Shown here in pieces: positions 23,831 to 36,494 of a DNA stretch of 64,000 nucleotides (the stretch's first letter is position 1; every line of letters starts with the position of its first letter). The stretch lies in assembly GCA_036417435.1 (NCBI GenBank), contig CM070899.1, positions 173,629,494 to 173,693,493 of the forward strand, given 5' to 3'. This stretch comes from Inia geoffrensis. Taxonomy: Eukaryota > Chordata > Mammalia > Artiodactyla > Iniidae. Below the pieces are notes generated by a model, which was not told where the DNA came from, searched no databases, and was given only the letters and a program-made list of their open reading frames with translations. The translations under genes and the position numbers were made by a program.

Positions 23831-26670
23831 AATAGAAAACTTACGTGCAATTGTAGAAGAAACACTGATTTCAAGTGCACATGGAAAATTCGGCAAGATG
23901 TTGAACCCTAAATCTAGTCGCAGTAAATTTAAATGAATGGAAATCATACAGAGCATGTTCTGTAAACACAGTGGAACTTAATTAGACATTAATATTGTCA
24001 TATCTGGAATATTCCAAATACACAAAATTGTCATACTCTTCTAAATAAATCAGTTTTCAATGAAGACATCACAGGAGAAACTCAAAAACATTTTGAACTG
24101 AATTGAAATGAAAATACTGCCTATCAAAATGATTTCATTAGGTGCCACTCTCATGCATCTCTCAATCAGTTTTGAATGTGTCCATTGTACCTAAATTCTC
24201 CTAATTCCAGTCTCTTCTGAAAATGTTTCCTGAGTCCTTTGTACACTCTGTTGTTGGAAGTGAGAGCACTTTCCTTTGCTGTCCTGTCAAGTGAGTGCAC
24301 AGCCCAGAGACCAGTAACACTAAAGGAATAGGAAGTAAATGAATTGCTCCACTCTGTCTTTATGTACCATGGAGAATACTCAAGAGCTCTTTTTTACAAA
24401 CTAGCCACAGGGTAGTTTGTCTTATATACTAAAACCAGCGTATAAGGCTACCAGATAAATACCTGCTTGAGGTTATGCTGCCATTCATTTCCTTCTCTAA
24501 AAGAACCCTTAAATGGTGGGCATGTTTATAGAGGAGAAATATTTAGTGAGTACATAACAGGAAATAGAATTAAGCCTCATGTGCCTGGAGAGCTAGGAAC
24601 CATAAAACACACCAAACACCAGAGCCTTAACTGCAGAAGTCACAGAAATAAGGAAGACTACAATGAATGAGGATATGGTGGTGTACCATGTCATGGTTAC
24701 TCTTGGTTGTTAATATCATTTATTTCAGCAATAAAGAGCTAAGAATAAGTTTGTTTTTTTAAATAAACTCATCCCCCCTCTTCCCTTTTCTCGCCTTTTC
24801 CCTCTTCCATCCTTCCATCTTATCCTCTCTTTAAATAATACATGCTTGATATGGATAGTAAAACTGGAAGCATGACCTTTACCCACTTGGGAAATTGCAT
24901 TGAAAGAACATCAAAATAAATCATAAGATTTCCCCAGCTGTCTTTGCTAATTTAATGAAAATCATAGCTCTCCAAGTGGTTTTCTGTGTATCTACTGCAC
25001 TACTTAAAATATTTTGTGATAGTTTGACTAGTATTCATTGTGTTTCATCTTATTCATTTTCTACGTGTATTCTGACTACTCCAAGACCAACAAGCAATTC
25101 TCATCAAAATTGTGAATATTCTTAGGACCAGATTGCAGTTCAACTTAAGTGTTTAGAGTGCCTACAACGTGCAAGACTCATGTGAGCTGTCATTGCTGTC
25201 AAATTCCTCATATACAATCCTAGAAATGGAATGTTGGTTTTAAATGATACATCAAAAATATTTTGTATTTACTCAGTCCCCCCATTTTGATTGTGTATGA
25301 GATGGTTTTTTTTACTGATGCCTTTGTAGTCATGAAACATGGTGGGTATTGCTTAAGGTAATAGGAAAAAGAGGCTCAGGTGATGAGTATGTTTAAGTTG
25401 TTGTCTTATGAAGTAAATGTGAGAAAGGGACAAAGGAGGTTCCTTTCTGGGTTTTGTTTATATTCCCTGTTTCTTAGTGTCAAGAAAGGAGTTGGGGTTG
25501 GGGTTTAGGGAGGAGGGAGTCAAATAAGCACATTTCACATATGCAGTGATTGGTTATCCCCTTGGGCAAAGGAACAAACTCATATATTCTTATAATAATG
25601 TTTGTGTTAACTTTGTATCCTTTACTAAAAAGCAGTCCCTTAAATCAACTAAAAACTTAGGACTTTTTTTCAAGTTTACAGATATGTATTTGTATTGGCT
25701 TTTCTTTGTCATCTCAAAGTTTATCAACTTTATTACAATATATAGTATTAAAATCCAGAAAAGTAGAGTTTAGCATAGCATGCATCACGTGATAATAGTT
25801 GACTCCATTTTGCCATTGCTTCTGCAAATAACTCAACAACTACTCCTTCGTTTTCATCTATTGTTGGGAGAGAAAGCCTACCATCAGCACTACTCATGTC
25901 CTTGTTCAGTGTGCCAACCTGTGCCTTGATGTTGAGCAGTCTCTGTAGCTAGTCACAAAGGCAATTAAGTAGGTCAAGTGACCAGAGAGTGACTATATAT
26001 AGTATGACTGGTTCCTCCATGGGGGAGAGGAACTGCCTTGTTTGCTGCTTGTTTCAAAAAGAGTTGAGCCCGAGGTCTTAGGTGCCTCCGAGGCAGCACA
26101 TGTAGAGCCGTGACTGGATGTCAGGGTGCCTGTGAAATACTGAGATGCTGACCTATAATTAGAGAAAAGGAAGGGAAATCCAGGACCACTTTAGACAATA
26201 GACTGCAGAGCTGTTTGAGCCTTGGCTGGTGCCTCTCTGAGAAGATGAGAAAGGTTATGTTCTTAGAGGGTGAATGGCAGCGCCTGGGTCATCTCACATA
26301 TGACCTCATGCTACAAGCCACAATGATACAGTTGGGGACAGAATCCACCCCACCACAAAGCGTGCTACTTTGGATTTCCCTTTCTATGACTATATTATAA
26401 CTAACACAGGGATACTTCTCCAAGGCCAGTAAAATTTTATACAATCCCGTGGAGGATGTTAGTCAAAGCTGCTTCATTCTGGCTACATAATTTGATAGAA
26501 TGACAGCCCTGATCATGAGTCCCTCACACACAGAATAACTGATAAATTTTAAGATCTGCTCCAACCACCATACTCCCTAATGTGAAGGACTCCACTAAAT
26601 TTGTCGTAGGTACCAGGAGACCCTATGTAGGAGGCTGTGATCATTTTTGTTGTTGAACTTACTACGTTCG
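23831..26670. other. Unassigned intronic DNA
   Basis: I see no exon or repeat I can name. The open frames here (60-75 codons) lack recognisable similarity. The stretch 25760-26110 is GC-richer with 'ctatatatagtatgactgg' and could be an old LTR, but I cannot support that. Confidence 0.4.
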
Positions 26671-26672
26671 TG

Positions 26673-27250
26673 TGCCCAATATACAGTGAGGCCAAACACA
26701 CCAAAATGTCAGATTTTGGAGCCGAGAAAGTTTTACTGCAGGGCCAAGCAAGGAGAGCAGAGCAACTCATGCTCAAAAGACCCGAACTCCTGGATGGGTT
26801 TCAGAGAAGCAATTTTAATGGCAAGGTGAGAGAATGGAGTCTAACGGCTACGTGCTCATGGTCATCAAGTAGTTAACTTCTGTTTGCTGGGGGTTTTAGC
26901 ATCTGTAAAACAACACAGGAAATGTGCATCAGATACTGTTATCTGGGTACTTTAGGGAGGAGCTAAAGATTCTGTGACTGCTGTATGGCTGATTTACTGT
27001 TTAAATTCTTACCAGTTCTCCTGGCCCAGCTGCTACTTTTGTCACTACATGTTCACATCCTTTCAATCATTAATTCTTGAACCAGGCTTTCGTGAATTAC
27101 AGCTTTCTACAAACAAGAGGCAGGCAGAGGACATGGAGGAAGGGGTCTGTCACAGAAGGTCCCATAGGATCCTGCTTAGTTATATTTTGAGCAAAAAGAT
27201 GCCCAGAATCAAGATGGACTGTCCCCTAAGCCAGCAAAATCTGTAATGCA
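26673..27250 (-). mobile_element. LTR-like element, antisense
   Basis: On the - strand the segment has 'cagtaaaactttctcggctc' (a degraded polyadenylation/R region), then a U5-like stretch ending 'actgtatattgggcaca' at about 26679. The TG/CA logic fits an LTR 3' end there. The other end near 27200-27250 is uncertain. It lies next to ERV-L coding sequence of the opposite strand, so it is a separate insertion. The family is not assigned. Confidence 0.45.
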
Positions 27251-27329
27251 AGCCAATCAGACAATTGTGCAACTGGTTGAAACAGAAGGTGCCTCTATAG
27301 GACCAAACTCTTCCATAGAGATGAGTCGT

Positions 27330-29830
27330 CTTATACTGGAGAAACTAAGGCAAGGTTGTGGCCCTTAGAACAAATTACTCTTTTAGCTCCTCCACTATCT
27401 GACCCTAGGTCCCAATATCCTGATTTGACAGCTTTTAAGGAAAAGGGAGATCAAGGGTGGGCCTCAGTTTTCCCATCTCCAGGTGAAACAGAAGACCCTA
27501 CATCCCAGTGAAGGTACAACAGGGTACAGGCAAAAAGTGATGGATACAAACGTTTATGTTATTTGAATATCATGTTCTCTTGAAAGGTGAGAGCCAGGCA
27601 TTAATTTGGCTGGATTTGGAAATGAAATAGAATCATTAAGGGAAGTAACTGCAGCCATTTGGGGAAGATGACTCAGACGTTTGTTGTCTTCCACCATGGA
27701 TGTCTCTGAAAGTATAATTGGCACTGATGTTTTACCTGTTTATCCTGTGAGCGCTCATCAAGTCCAGGTGGGACTTAGCTGACTGCTAAGAGCATCTTGT
27801 TGGGAGGCAGTAGTGGGACCAGTGCCTAACAGACCACCAGGTAGGCTTCCCATGTTATATTAAAAACAATACAGCATTCCAGGGGGAGAAAAGGAGACCA
27901 CAGCTTTCATTAATGACTTCAAGACAGCAGAGCTCCTTTGCTGAAAGATGCAGTATCTCAAAATATCAACGCTGTGTGCCCAGTTAAAAGTGCACTGTTG
28001 ACTGTTACCAGTTGAATTTAGTGTGGCTAAGGTAGCCCTAGCTTTACAGACATTGTGACTATAACTGAAGCAAATGTACAACTGACAGTATCCGTTATGC
28101 CACCAGGGCCATTGCTCATGCCTTTGTCTTGATGCCTTTGGTACCAGATCAAGATCAATTTGACATCACCTGGTTAGGCCTCCAAAACATAATTAATATG
28201 CTAACAGAGCTTGAATTCACCTATTTTATGTTAAGTGAAACAGGCAAGCAACAAGAGCGTTTGAATTCACCACTGGGTGGACTGAGACAGAGAACAAACA
28301 GCCCTCTCCCTTACAGGCTAATTGGCTCTATTATATAGATGATATAATGATGATAGGCCTCAAAAAGAATAAATGACAATGGCTTTAGAGTGGATACTAA
28401 CTCACATGAGACCCCAGAAATGACTCATTAGTACTGGTGAAATTTTAGGGACCGATCACCCAATGTTGGGAGACAATTTTCCATGGATGTCTTGCATTTC
28501 TGCACATTTCTGTGTTTTGAACCATCTTTATATGGATGTTTGTATAATAAACAGCCTTGGAAGATGCAAGCATTGTCACCCCCCAAAGCAAAGTTCACGT
28601 TTGCTAAGAGCCTTGGAATGTCAAGTTTCTCTTTCTGAAGCAAAGGGCAGGAATGCTTACTGCCCATTATCAAGATTCAGGTTCTTTATGCTCAGAGTTC
28701 CTCCCTCATAATACAGCCCTTTACCTGTGCAGGTGCTGTATATTCTTCTTCACATCATCCTGTGGAAGTTGAGATTCAGAGAACTAACACATGCAAGAAT
28801 GATGATACTCTGGCTACTTCTATTACTGTGAATGATAAACTGTCCATCTCTGATCCAGGAGTCTTCTGTTTTCTAATAAATAGCACCCACTAAAACAATG
28901 ACAGGCTAACTTATTAGCTTGCAGTTCAGGTAAAATCTCAGACCCTTCACAATTCTTGACGTACAGGTCAAATTCTGAGAAACAATATAAGCTGAGGCTC
29001 AGAGACTGATCCCTAAGATGGGAAAGAATAAATGTACTTGCCCTGTGTCCCCCTCTACCAGCAAAAAGGAAGTCCAGCACCAAATCGACTGTTTGGGTAT
29101 TAGAAACAATGTTTGCCTCATCTAAGGATTTTGTACAAGTTGACCAGAAAATGTGTCAACTTTTTAGCTGGCGTCTTGAGCGGCACACAGTGCTAGAGAC
29201 AGTGCAACAGGCTGTCCCAGCATCATTCCTCTTGGGGCCTAAATTCCCCAGGGCCCCCTCTGAACTACAGGTGTCTGTTACTGATAACCAAACTGATTTC
29301 AGCCTCTGGCAATTGGAGGCAGCTTCTGCCTGGAGGTTCCCTTTAGGTAGTGGACTCAGTGCCTCTCTGTAGGTCTACCCTACGTTCATTCAAGAAATAG
29401 ACACCGGCCTGCTGATGGGAACTTTTGGAGACCAAGTACCTTTCAGAGGATTTCCAGGTAACACTGTGTCCAGATATTCCCATACCAGCTTGGGGGGGCC
29501 ATTCAGGTGCTAACCATGGAGTTGGAAAGGTTCAACCGTCTTCTTTTATGAGATGGAGATGGTATACTCAAGAGACACCCCCATCTGGTTCTGCAGTTGT
29601 GTCTTCCTTAGGTAAAAATGTCACAGGCACATCTTTAGAACCTTTAGCTCCCCCTCGATCAATAACAGAGGAAGGCTTGACTACCTTGGCACCCTGGTAG
29701 TCCTTCCAGGAGTTTCTCACGTATGCGTGGACTTGGTTTATCAATGGCTTGGCCAAACTGAAAGCTGATAATGTCCACTGGGTGGCAGCAGCCATCCAGC
29801 CCCAATAACTACTCTAAAAGACTCTTGCCT
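27330..29830 (+). pseudogene. ERV-L (class III endogenous retrovirus) pol remnant, inactivated
   Basis: This is the decayed reverse transcriptase to RNase H region of an old ERV-L provirus. The RT catalytic box survives as YYIDDIMMIG at about 28330-28360, preceded by VPDQDQFDITWLGLQ at 28138-28183. RT thumb/connection pieces lie at about 29048-29100 and 29265-29310 (VSVTDNQTDFSLWQ). The RNase H start near 29733 reads WFINGLA, so the first catalytic Asp is Asn. Upstream, 27330-28130 is colinear but poorly conserved. Several stops and frameshifts rule out function. No integrase, env or flanking LTR pair is seen. An unrelated segment interrupts it at about 28455-28890. Confidence 0.75.
28455..28890. 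mobile_element. Unidentified ~435-base insert inside ERV-L pol
   Basis: ERV-L similarity stops after about 28450 and resumes at about 28905, so this segment is an insertion. It contains 'gtataataaacagccttgga' near 28540 and a second 'ctaataaatagcaccc' near 28875. Both resemble the polyadenylation region of an LTR. I found no clear TSD and cannot name the family. Confidence 0.4.
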
Positions 29831-30500
29831 TGGACCAGATATAGGCAAACAAGTCTTTATTGTTTATTTTATGTTTCATGTATGAATGTCTTATTCTACT
29901 AGGAAGACTTTAAGATCATAGAAGGTAGGGATCATAGCTTAAATTGTACGTTTCCTGCCAGGTCCAACGTGAATTGGACCCCAATTCAATATATATATTT
30001 TAAAAGAATTTATCATTTATCATAGCTGAATTTAAACTTAATCTTAAAATTCTAAAAGAATATTTTTATTTTATATTTTGCCTCAGTGTATTTGAAACAT
30101 ATAATCTAGTTTATTTGTATCCTGGTTTGTTTGTTCTAAAAACCATCCTAAGGCCCACAACAGTTCCCTTTGATTCAAAGAATCCTATTAGGCTAAATGA
30201 TCTCTATTTATAATTCTGCCTCCAGTAATTATTATTATACTTGGTTCTTCATTATTCTTAATATTATTAGTCTTATGAGACTTAATGTAACCAGAAACTA
30301 CTGTAGGCATATACTCACAGGAATAGCTTTACATGATTTTATGTCCAGTTTCAGCCCTCTGAATTGGTGCTTCCTTGGAAATTAAGCTGGACCGGGGGAC
30401 GCTCTCCCTGGTTAATTTCCCATTATACTTTGAAAAGTGGGTACTGTCTGGCAGGTGCTTTTTAGGATTCTGCATTAAAGTTCACCATCAGACTCTGAAC
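29831..30500. other. Unassigned AT-rich intronic DNA
   Basis: No exon or named repeat is recognised between the ERV-L remnant and the next MIR. Confidence 0.4.
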
Positions 30501-30504
30501 CACA

Positions 30505-30665
30505 AGTAGCAATGCTGTATAGTGGGAAGAGTATTGGACTTGATTTTTTTTTTAATGAGTTTTAGCCCTTTGTCAGCTCAGAGCCTTAAGTAAGTCCCTT
30601 CACCTCTCTGCGTCAGCTTCCTGATATGTTAAGTATCAAATGGAAGAGACTAACTAATTGAAACC
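30505..30665 (+). repeat. MIR element
   Basis: 'gtatagtgggaagagtattg', a T-run insertion, 'gccttaagtaagtcccttc', 'acctctctgcgtcagcttcc' and 'gttaagtatcaaatgg' follow the MIR consensus order in sense. Confidence 0.7.
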
Positions 30666-30834
30666 TAACTAGTCTCACTGCCTCCAGTCACTGCCAATTT
30701 CAATTCATCGGTGAGTTTAAAAAGATTAAACTTTCTAGAACAATACTCTGACCACATCACTCTCTGCTGAGAATTACTGAATAGCTTTCCTATGCTAAAA
30801 GTTAAAGTTCAGACTTCTTAGATGGGTATTCCAC

Positions 30835-31030
30835 TTTGGTTCTATTCAACATACGTTTATTGAGTGGACAGTGTATATATGAAAGTGTTCTAGGCTCTGG
30901 TGATGCAAAGATAAATATCATAAGCCTCCTGCTCTTCTCTAAGGAGCTTAGGGTTTAGTAGAAGAGCCATCCTTGTAAATGAATAATGACTTTAAAAAAT
31001 CTACTGTGTGCTATAGTATTATGATAAACA
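30835..31030 (-). repeat. L2 3'-end fragment
   Basis: 'acgtttattgagtggacagt', 'gttctaggctctggtgatgc' and 'ctctaaggagcttagggttt' match the reverse complement of the L2 LINE 3' end. Confidence 0.6.
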
Positions 31031-31084
31031 TCAGGCTTATAAGGGTCACCCCAAAATAAATAAATAATAAAGTAATAGTAATAA

Positions 31085-31275
31085 TGATAACAGCCATCAT
31101 TTGTTGATAGTCTGCCATGTATGGTGTACCAGGGCACTGTTTGGCACTTTAGATGCATTTTTGTGTGTGTGTAAGATTATCTTCCTTTTACAAATGATAT
31201 AACTCAATGAAAACATGACTTACCCAAAAGCGTATGAATAAAAGTGAGATTCAGACTCATATTTGCCTAATTACA
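31085..31275 (-). repeat. MIR element
   Basis: 'cagccatcatttgttgatag', 'ctgccatgtatggtgtacca', 'gggcactgtttggcactt' and, later, 'gacttacccaaaagcgt' and 'gagattcagactcata' follow the reverse MIR order. Confidence 0.65.
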
Positions 31276-31289
31276 ACATCCATGTCCCA

Positions 31290-31915
31290 CTGGATTAGCT
31301 TTATATGGTTGCCATAACAAAATACCACAAGTTTAGTGGCTTTAAAAGAAAACAAATTTATTATCTTACAGCTTTTTAGGTCAGAAGTCTGGCAAGGGTC
31401 CCACTGAGTGAAAAATCACAGTGTCTTTAGGGATGTACTCCTGCCAGAGGCTCTAGGATAGAATCTGCCTCTTTGCTCATTCATGTCTTTGGTGGAATTC
31501 AGTTCCTTTTGATTGTAGGGCAGAGGTCCCCATTTCCTAGCTGGCTATCATTTGCAGGTCATACCCAGCTTTTCGAGGCCACCCACATTCCTTGGCTAGT
31601 GGCCCTCTTGCTGCATCTTCAAAGCTGGTAATAGTGGGTCAAGTCCCTCTCATAATTTGACTCTTTTCTGCCTCTTCAGTTTTTGTACTTCATTCTTCTG
31701 CCTTCCTCTTTTGCTTTTAAGGACTTATGTGATCTGATCAGGCCCACCTGGATAATCCAGGATAATATTCCCATCCCAAGATCCTTGCCTTTAATCACAT
31801 TTGCCAAAATCACATCTTCCCCCCACCCCTACCCCACACACACAAAGTAACATATTCACAGGTACTAGAGATTTGGGCAGGAACATTATGATGAGTCATT
31901 GTTCAGACTACCACA
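31290..31915 (-). mobile_element. MLT1-type LTR (MaLR), antisense
   Basis: 'gccataacaaaataccacaa', 'aaatttattatcttacagc', 'ggtcagaagtctggcaaggg' and 'ccaggataatattcccatc' are the reverse-strand hallmarks of MLT1 LTRs. The roughly 620-base length is long for a solo MLT1 LTR and may include simple expansion such as the C/A-rich run at 31823-31845. Confidence 0.75.
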
Positions 31916-32099
31916 CCCAGTTTCTTTCTTTATATTTTTTTCCTAAAGAATGAGGGATCTGGTAAAGTGGGATTAGTTTGATCTAATGGAATAGTAAGTA
32001 GCCTTTTAATAGAGAGAGAAATATATAGTTAAAACTAGGAAGAACATGATCAAGGACTCAGGGACATAAAGGTCCATGTGTGTTTAGAGGAATGGACAG

Positions 32100-32260
32100 A
32101 TATCTCGTTGAATGAAAAGGTGATGGTATAGTGAGGATTTGAAATAATGATGCTAGAAGATGGGCTGGGACTGGCATGTGAATGTCTTTGAATGATGTGC
32201 TCAGGAGTTTAGACTAAATCCCATTAAAGAAGAGGAGTGAGGAAATGTTTTGACCATCAA
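32100..32260 (+). repeat. Ancient mammalian interspersed repeat, family not assigned
   Basis: 'gtgctcaggagtttagacta' followed by 'aatcccattaaagaagagg' and 'gtgaggaaatgttttgacc' matches a dispersed mammalian repeat that I recognise by pattern but cannot name. A longer copy of the same family lies at 37580-38345. Confidence 0.4.
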
Positions 32261-32904
32261 GCAGACAGCTGAGAATCCTATACGATCATATCTCTACTAA
32301 TTCCGTACATGAATTTTGGAGTGAGAGGACACAGATTTTTAGTTCTGGCTCCAGTATTGACTAGTTTACTCTCTACATGATTGATCTTAAGGTTTAATGC
32401 AGAATAAGTACCGTAGTACACATGTGTCCATGCATGTATGTGCATGTACACTTCTACAGGTACGCACACATATGAAAGTGCTTTGTAAATTATAAATGGT
32501 ATAAAAATATTAGTTTGGATCTCAAACAAGGTTGATTTCATTCTTATCCACAAGCATGCTGTGAATCATACATCTCATTATTCATATCACTTTCTGATTG
32601 CTGGAAAGGCATTTTCTGTTCTCTATGTTTCTTCCATGAATCCTACTCTTCTTTTTAAGGTTAAGTACCGCACTCCTCTGTGGAGCCATCGCTGGTGACC
32701 CCAGTGCTACGTCTCCTGGTGTCACTGATCTTTCAGAGAATTCACTTATGCCATTCAGTTCTCCCATCATATATTGATTTGTATTCTCAGTGAACCTTTA
32801 GTTTAACTGTGTACATTGTTGTTATTTATAAGCTCTATTAGGACAGAGATGTCGTCTTTTGCTTCTTGTTATTTGTTAGTTTTTCTATTTGGCCTAGGAT
32901 TTTA

Positions 32905-33130
32905 TGTAATGAGCTATAATGAAAAAGAACACACACCTCAGTGTTAGATCCATCTGAGTCTAAATCCCAGCTCTGCCCCATACCAATAATGTGAATTTGC
33001 ACAAGTTAATTAATATTGGTGTAACATCAAGATAATATTTATTTTTCAATGCTGTGAGAATTAGGGATAGTATGTATAAAATGTCCAGCTTTGGTTGGCA
33101 TTCAATTAATTTTAGTTATGATAATGAAAG
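32905..33130 (+). repeat. MIR element
   Basis: 'ctaaatcccagctctgcccc', 'gtgaatttgcacaagttaat', 'ctgtgagaattagggatag' and 'ggcattcaattaattttagt' follow the sense MIR order across most of its length. Confidence 0.75.
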
Positions 33131-33849
33131 TGATGACTATTAAATGGTGTTTTCATTTTTCTTAACCAAAGCATGTGTTCACCTAAATTTGGTTTTATAT
33201 AGTTATTTAAGTAGTGATCCATTTTTTCCAAAACATCTTAAAATCATTTATTTATATTTCAAAACAGCCTTGTAAATGAAATCCGTTTTAACAACAATTT
33301 TAGTAATGGAAAATTTTGTACAGGAAAGTTAAAGGAAGTGATTAAGACCAGACTTTGAATCACTAAGGTCTATGAATTGACCTTAATGTGATGACTTTAG
33401 CTGCTATGCTTAGTTAACTATTAGCAATTAGCCTTCTCTCACCAAAACTGGAATTCATAGTCCTAAAACTATATGGCATTTACATATATTCATCAAAATT
33501 TTTTGGCCTCTCGATTTTGCAGCAGACAACCTGAAAAAAATCTAGATTTTTTTTTTCCCATTGATTCTTTGCCTGTTACTTAAGTTTTTTCTTATATTTT
33601 TCAAAAACTTCAGGAGGAAATTATTTGTTTACCTTTGATTAACTTCATTACTTAAATTGTTTCAGCCTTCATTCCATCTCTCAACCTATCCCACACAATG
33701 TATGACTCTTCCCCCTTCTCTTTTTAAATACATCATATATATGGTTACTTGTCAGTAAATTTCAAGGAAGATTCAGCATTATCATTCTCCAGAGAGAACA
33801 CTTGAAAACAGCAGATAGTCAATATTTGCCAATGCGTCCTATGCCGTGG

Positions 33850-33995
33850 TAATATGTCTTGGTGGATTTATAGTCTTTGAAGCCATTTACACCTCCCTCA
33901 AGCTCAATTTTCTCATCTATACAAAGGAATCCTGGTCTCTAATCCCCCTGGGAATTGAGATGAGGGTAATATGAGATAATACATGTTCTATAAAA
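33850..33995 (+). repeat. MIR fragment
   Basis: 'cctccctcaagctcaatttt', 'ctcatctatacaaagga' and 'atatgagataatacatgtt' fit the MIR core and 3' part. Confidence 0.55.
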
Positions 33996-34224
33996 ATAAG
34001 GTATTTATGCTATTATCTAGTATGATATTAATTTCTCTTTTTTTGCAAATAATAATGGAATAGGAGTTTATTCTGCCTCAGATTTTACTCAAAATCCCCA
34101 CGTGAATAAATGCTCAAATCATTCAGCCAGATTTTCATACCAAAAACCTAAAAGCATTTCTTGACCTCTCCCATGCTGGTTATCCACCTTTAATCTATCA
34201 GAAATTTCTGTGGCTCTGTCTTTA

Positions 34225-34975
34225 AAATATTTCCCCATTTCAGCCAGTTTTCCCCATCAACGCCGCTACCCTTCTAATGCCAATGATAACAACTCACATG
34301 TGTTGATTACTCATTTTGTTCCAGGCGCTGCTTATTTAATACTCTTATTCCTGCTAGTCTGAACCTACTTCCTCGCTAACTATAATAGCCTCCTAATGGG
34401 TCTCCTTTTAGGTATTCATGCTACTCTTGCCATGTGCCAGTCAAGGATTTTTTTAAAAAATATTTGTTTCTGGGTGGTATTAATTATAGGCAAAAGCTGC
34501 CAATGGCTTCCCATCTCAGAGTAGAGCCAAGGTCCTTACTGTGAACATAGAGCCCTCCTCCTAGCCCCCTCTAAATCCCCTCCCACAGCTCAGAACCATG
34601 CTCATTAGGATCTAGCCATATGGCCTTCTTGACGACCCTCCATGACTCTAAGCTCTTTCCCACCATAGGACCTTGAACTTGTGATTCCCTCAGCTAACTT
34701 GCATGGCTTTTTCCTTCACTCTATTCAGGTTCTCTACTTAAGTATTATTTCTTTAAAGATGACAACAAAGGACCACCCCCTCTTCCACCCACACTCCATT
34801 TACTATCATTCTCTCTATATGTGTGTTCCATCATTTTCTTTCTTCTCCAGTGGAGGAGAAACACCATAAGGACAAACACTGACTTCCCCACTGCTATACT
34901 CCCTGTGCCAAAGCAACGTGCCTGGCACAGAGGAGGTGATTGTTGATTCTTTATTGTATAAAGGAATAAATGGAA
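34225..34975 (+). repeat. L2 LINE 3' region
   Basis: 'gccaatggcttcccatctca', 'gagccaaggtccttactgtg', 'accctccatgactctaagct' and finally 'gcctggcacagaggaggtga' match the long non-coding 3' part of L2 in sense. The start is uncertain. Confidence 0.65.
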
Positions 34976-35578
34976 CAATGGCATGAAGACTCTTGTGATA
35001 CTTTTGGTCTTAGTGAAAGCTTGTTATAAAGATTAATTAAAGCTAATTAAGTTAGCTTACTTCTTCTTTTTTATTTTCTTAATATGTATATACTTTACAA
35101 TAATGAAGACCCATGAGAGAAATTTCTTTACAACCTCGTGTGAGGGAGTGCTGTGGTTCTCCTAAGCAAATATTGTGACTTTAATCTTACAGATACTGAT
35201 TTTTTATAATTCCTTATGCCTCCCTTTTGTAATACTCTCAGAGTGCTGCTCTTGTAGCCCAATTATTATAACTCTGCAGGATGATTTTTGTGTTGTAAGC
35301 TTGTAACTAGATTCATTGTACTAGTTTCACTTTATCTTCGTATTCCATCAGTTTACCCATTTGGCCACTTCAATTCTTACTGAAAAGAAATAAAATATTA
35401 AAATACTAATAGAATGTACCTATAGCAACCTCTGAGATTCTGTTTATTCATTCTTTCTCATGTGTATCAGCTCATCAGGCTTTAAAGTAATAGACAGAAT
35501 GACTTGCCCTCAATACAAGAGGCTGGCATTGGCCGGACGAAATATTTGGTGATCCTAACCATTTTAGCTCCTTGATTT

Positions 35579-35903
35579 TTTTTTTTTTTTTTGAAACTCA
35601 TCGCGTGTGGGTTTTTTTTTAAATTTTATTTATTTATTTATGGCTGTGTTGGGTCATTGTTTCTGTGCGAGGGCTTTCTCCAGTTGCGGCAAGTGGGGAC
35701 CACTCCTCATCACGGTGCGCGGGCCTCTCGCTATCGCGGCCTCTCTTGTTGCGGAGCACAGGCCTCAGATGTGCAGGCTCAGTAATTATGGCTCACAGGG
35801 CTAGTTGCTCCGCGGTATATGAGATCTTCCCAGACCAGGGCTCGAACCCGTGTTCCCTCCATTGGCAGGCGGACTCTCAACCTCTGCGCCACCAGGGAAG
35901 CCC
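35579..35903 (-). mobile_element. CHR-type SINE with a transduced tail
   Basis: The - strand starts 'gggcttccctggtggcgcag' and runs through the tRNA-like part to an (AAAT)n/A-rich tail at about 35612-35640. Beyond this tail lie roughly 20 unrelated bases (about 35593-35611), then a second, longer A-run (T at 35576-35592). The 13 bases agctccttgattt flank the whole unit at 35566-35578 and 35904-35916. The double tail inside one TSD suggests read-through of the source SINE. Confidence 0.88.
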
Positions 35904-36494
35904 AGCTCCTTGATTTGTTTATTCTTACATTTTGTTTGAAGATTCTCCAACAAATCTGGAAGCAGTGCACTCAGGGCTCTCATGTTGATGATTGTTGCTG
36001 CCCATTTAGTGTTAAACAAGGGGCTTTGGATATTCTCTCTCTTATCATCCCCACACAAAGGAATGGAACAGTCATACTATTCCCATTATGCTCTTGAGAG
36101 TCATTGGTGACACAGCGACCAAACTTCATGGCTCAAGTGGACATCTGAGATTAGGGCTTTTAGCCTCTCCCTGGAGCATATTGGATTGGAGTGGGTTAAT
36201 CAGATTAGGTATTTGATAATATGAGATACACTGTCTAGTCCAACACTGTAATAGCTGTTCAGTGTACCAGACGGGTGATTTTGATGATTACATGATTTAT
36301 GCACAGCAAACACCTACCACAGAGCCAGACAGAATTAAATATTTGATAATTCGATCATTAGCCCTTACAACATGTTATTAATATGGTATTATTTTGTTTT
36401 GTACATGTGTGATAAATTTTAATAAATTTAGGAAATTTTTTCAGACACATACTATATGTATGTATATGTTATATACATTGCAAGGTTGAGTTTA

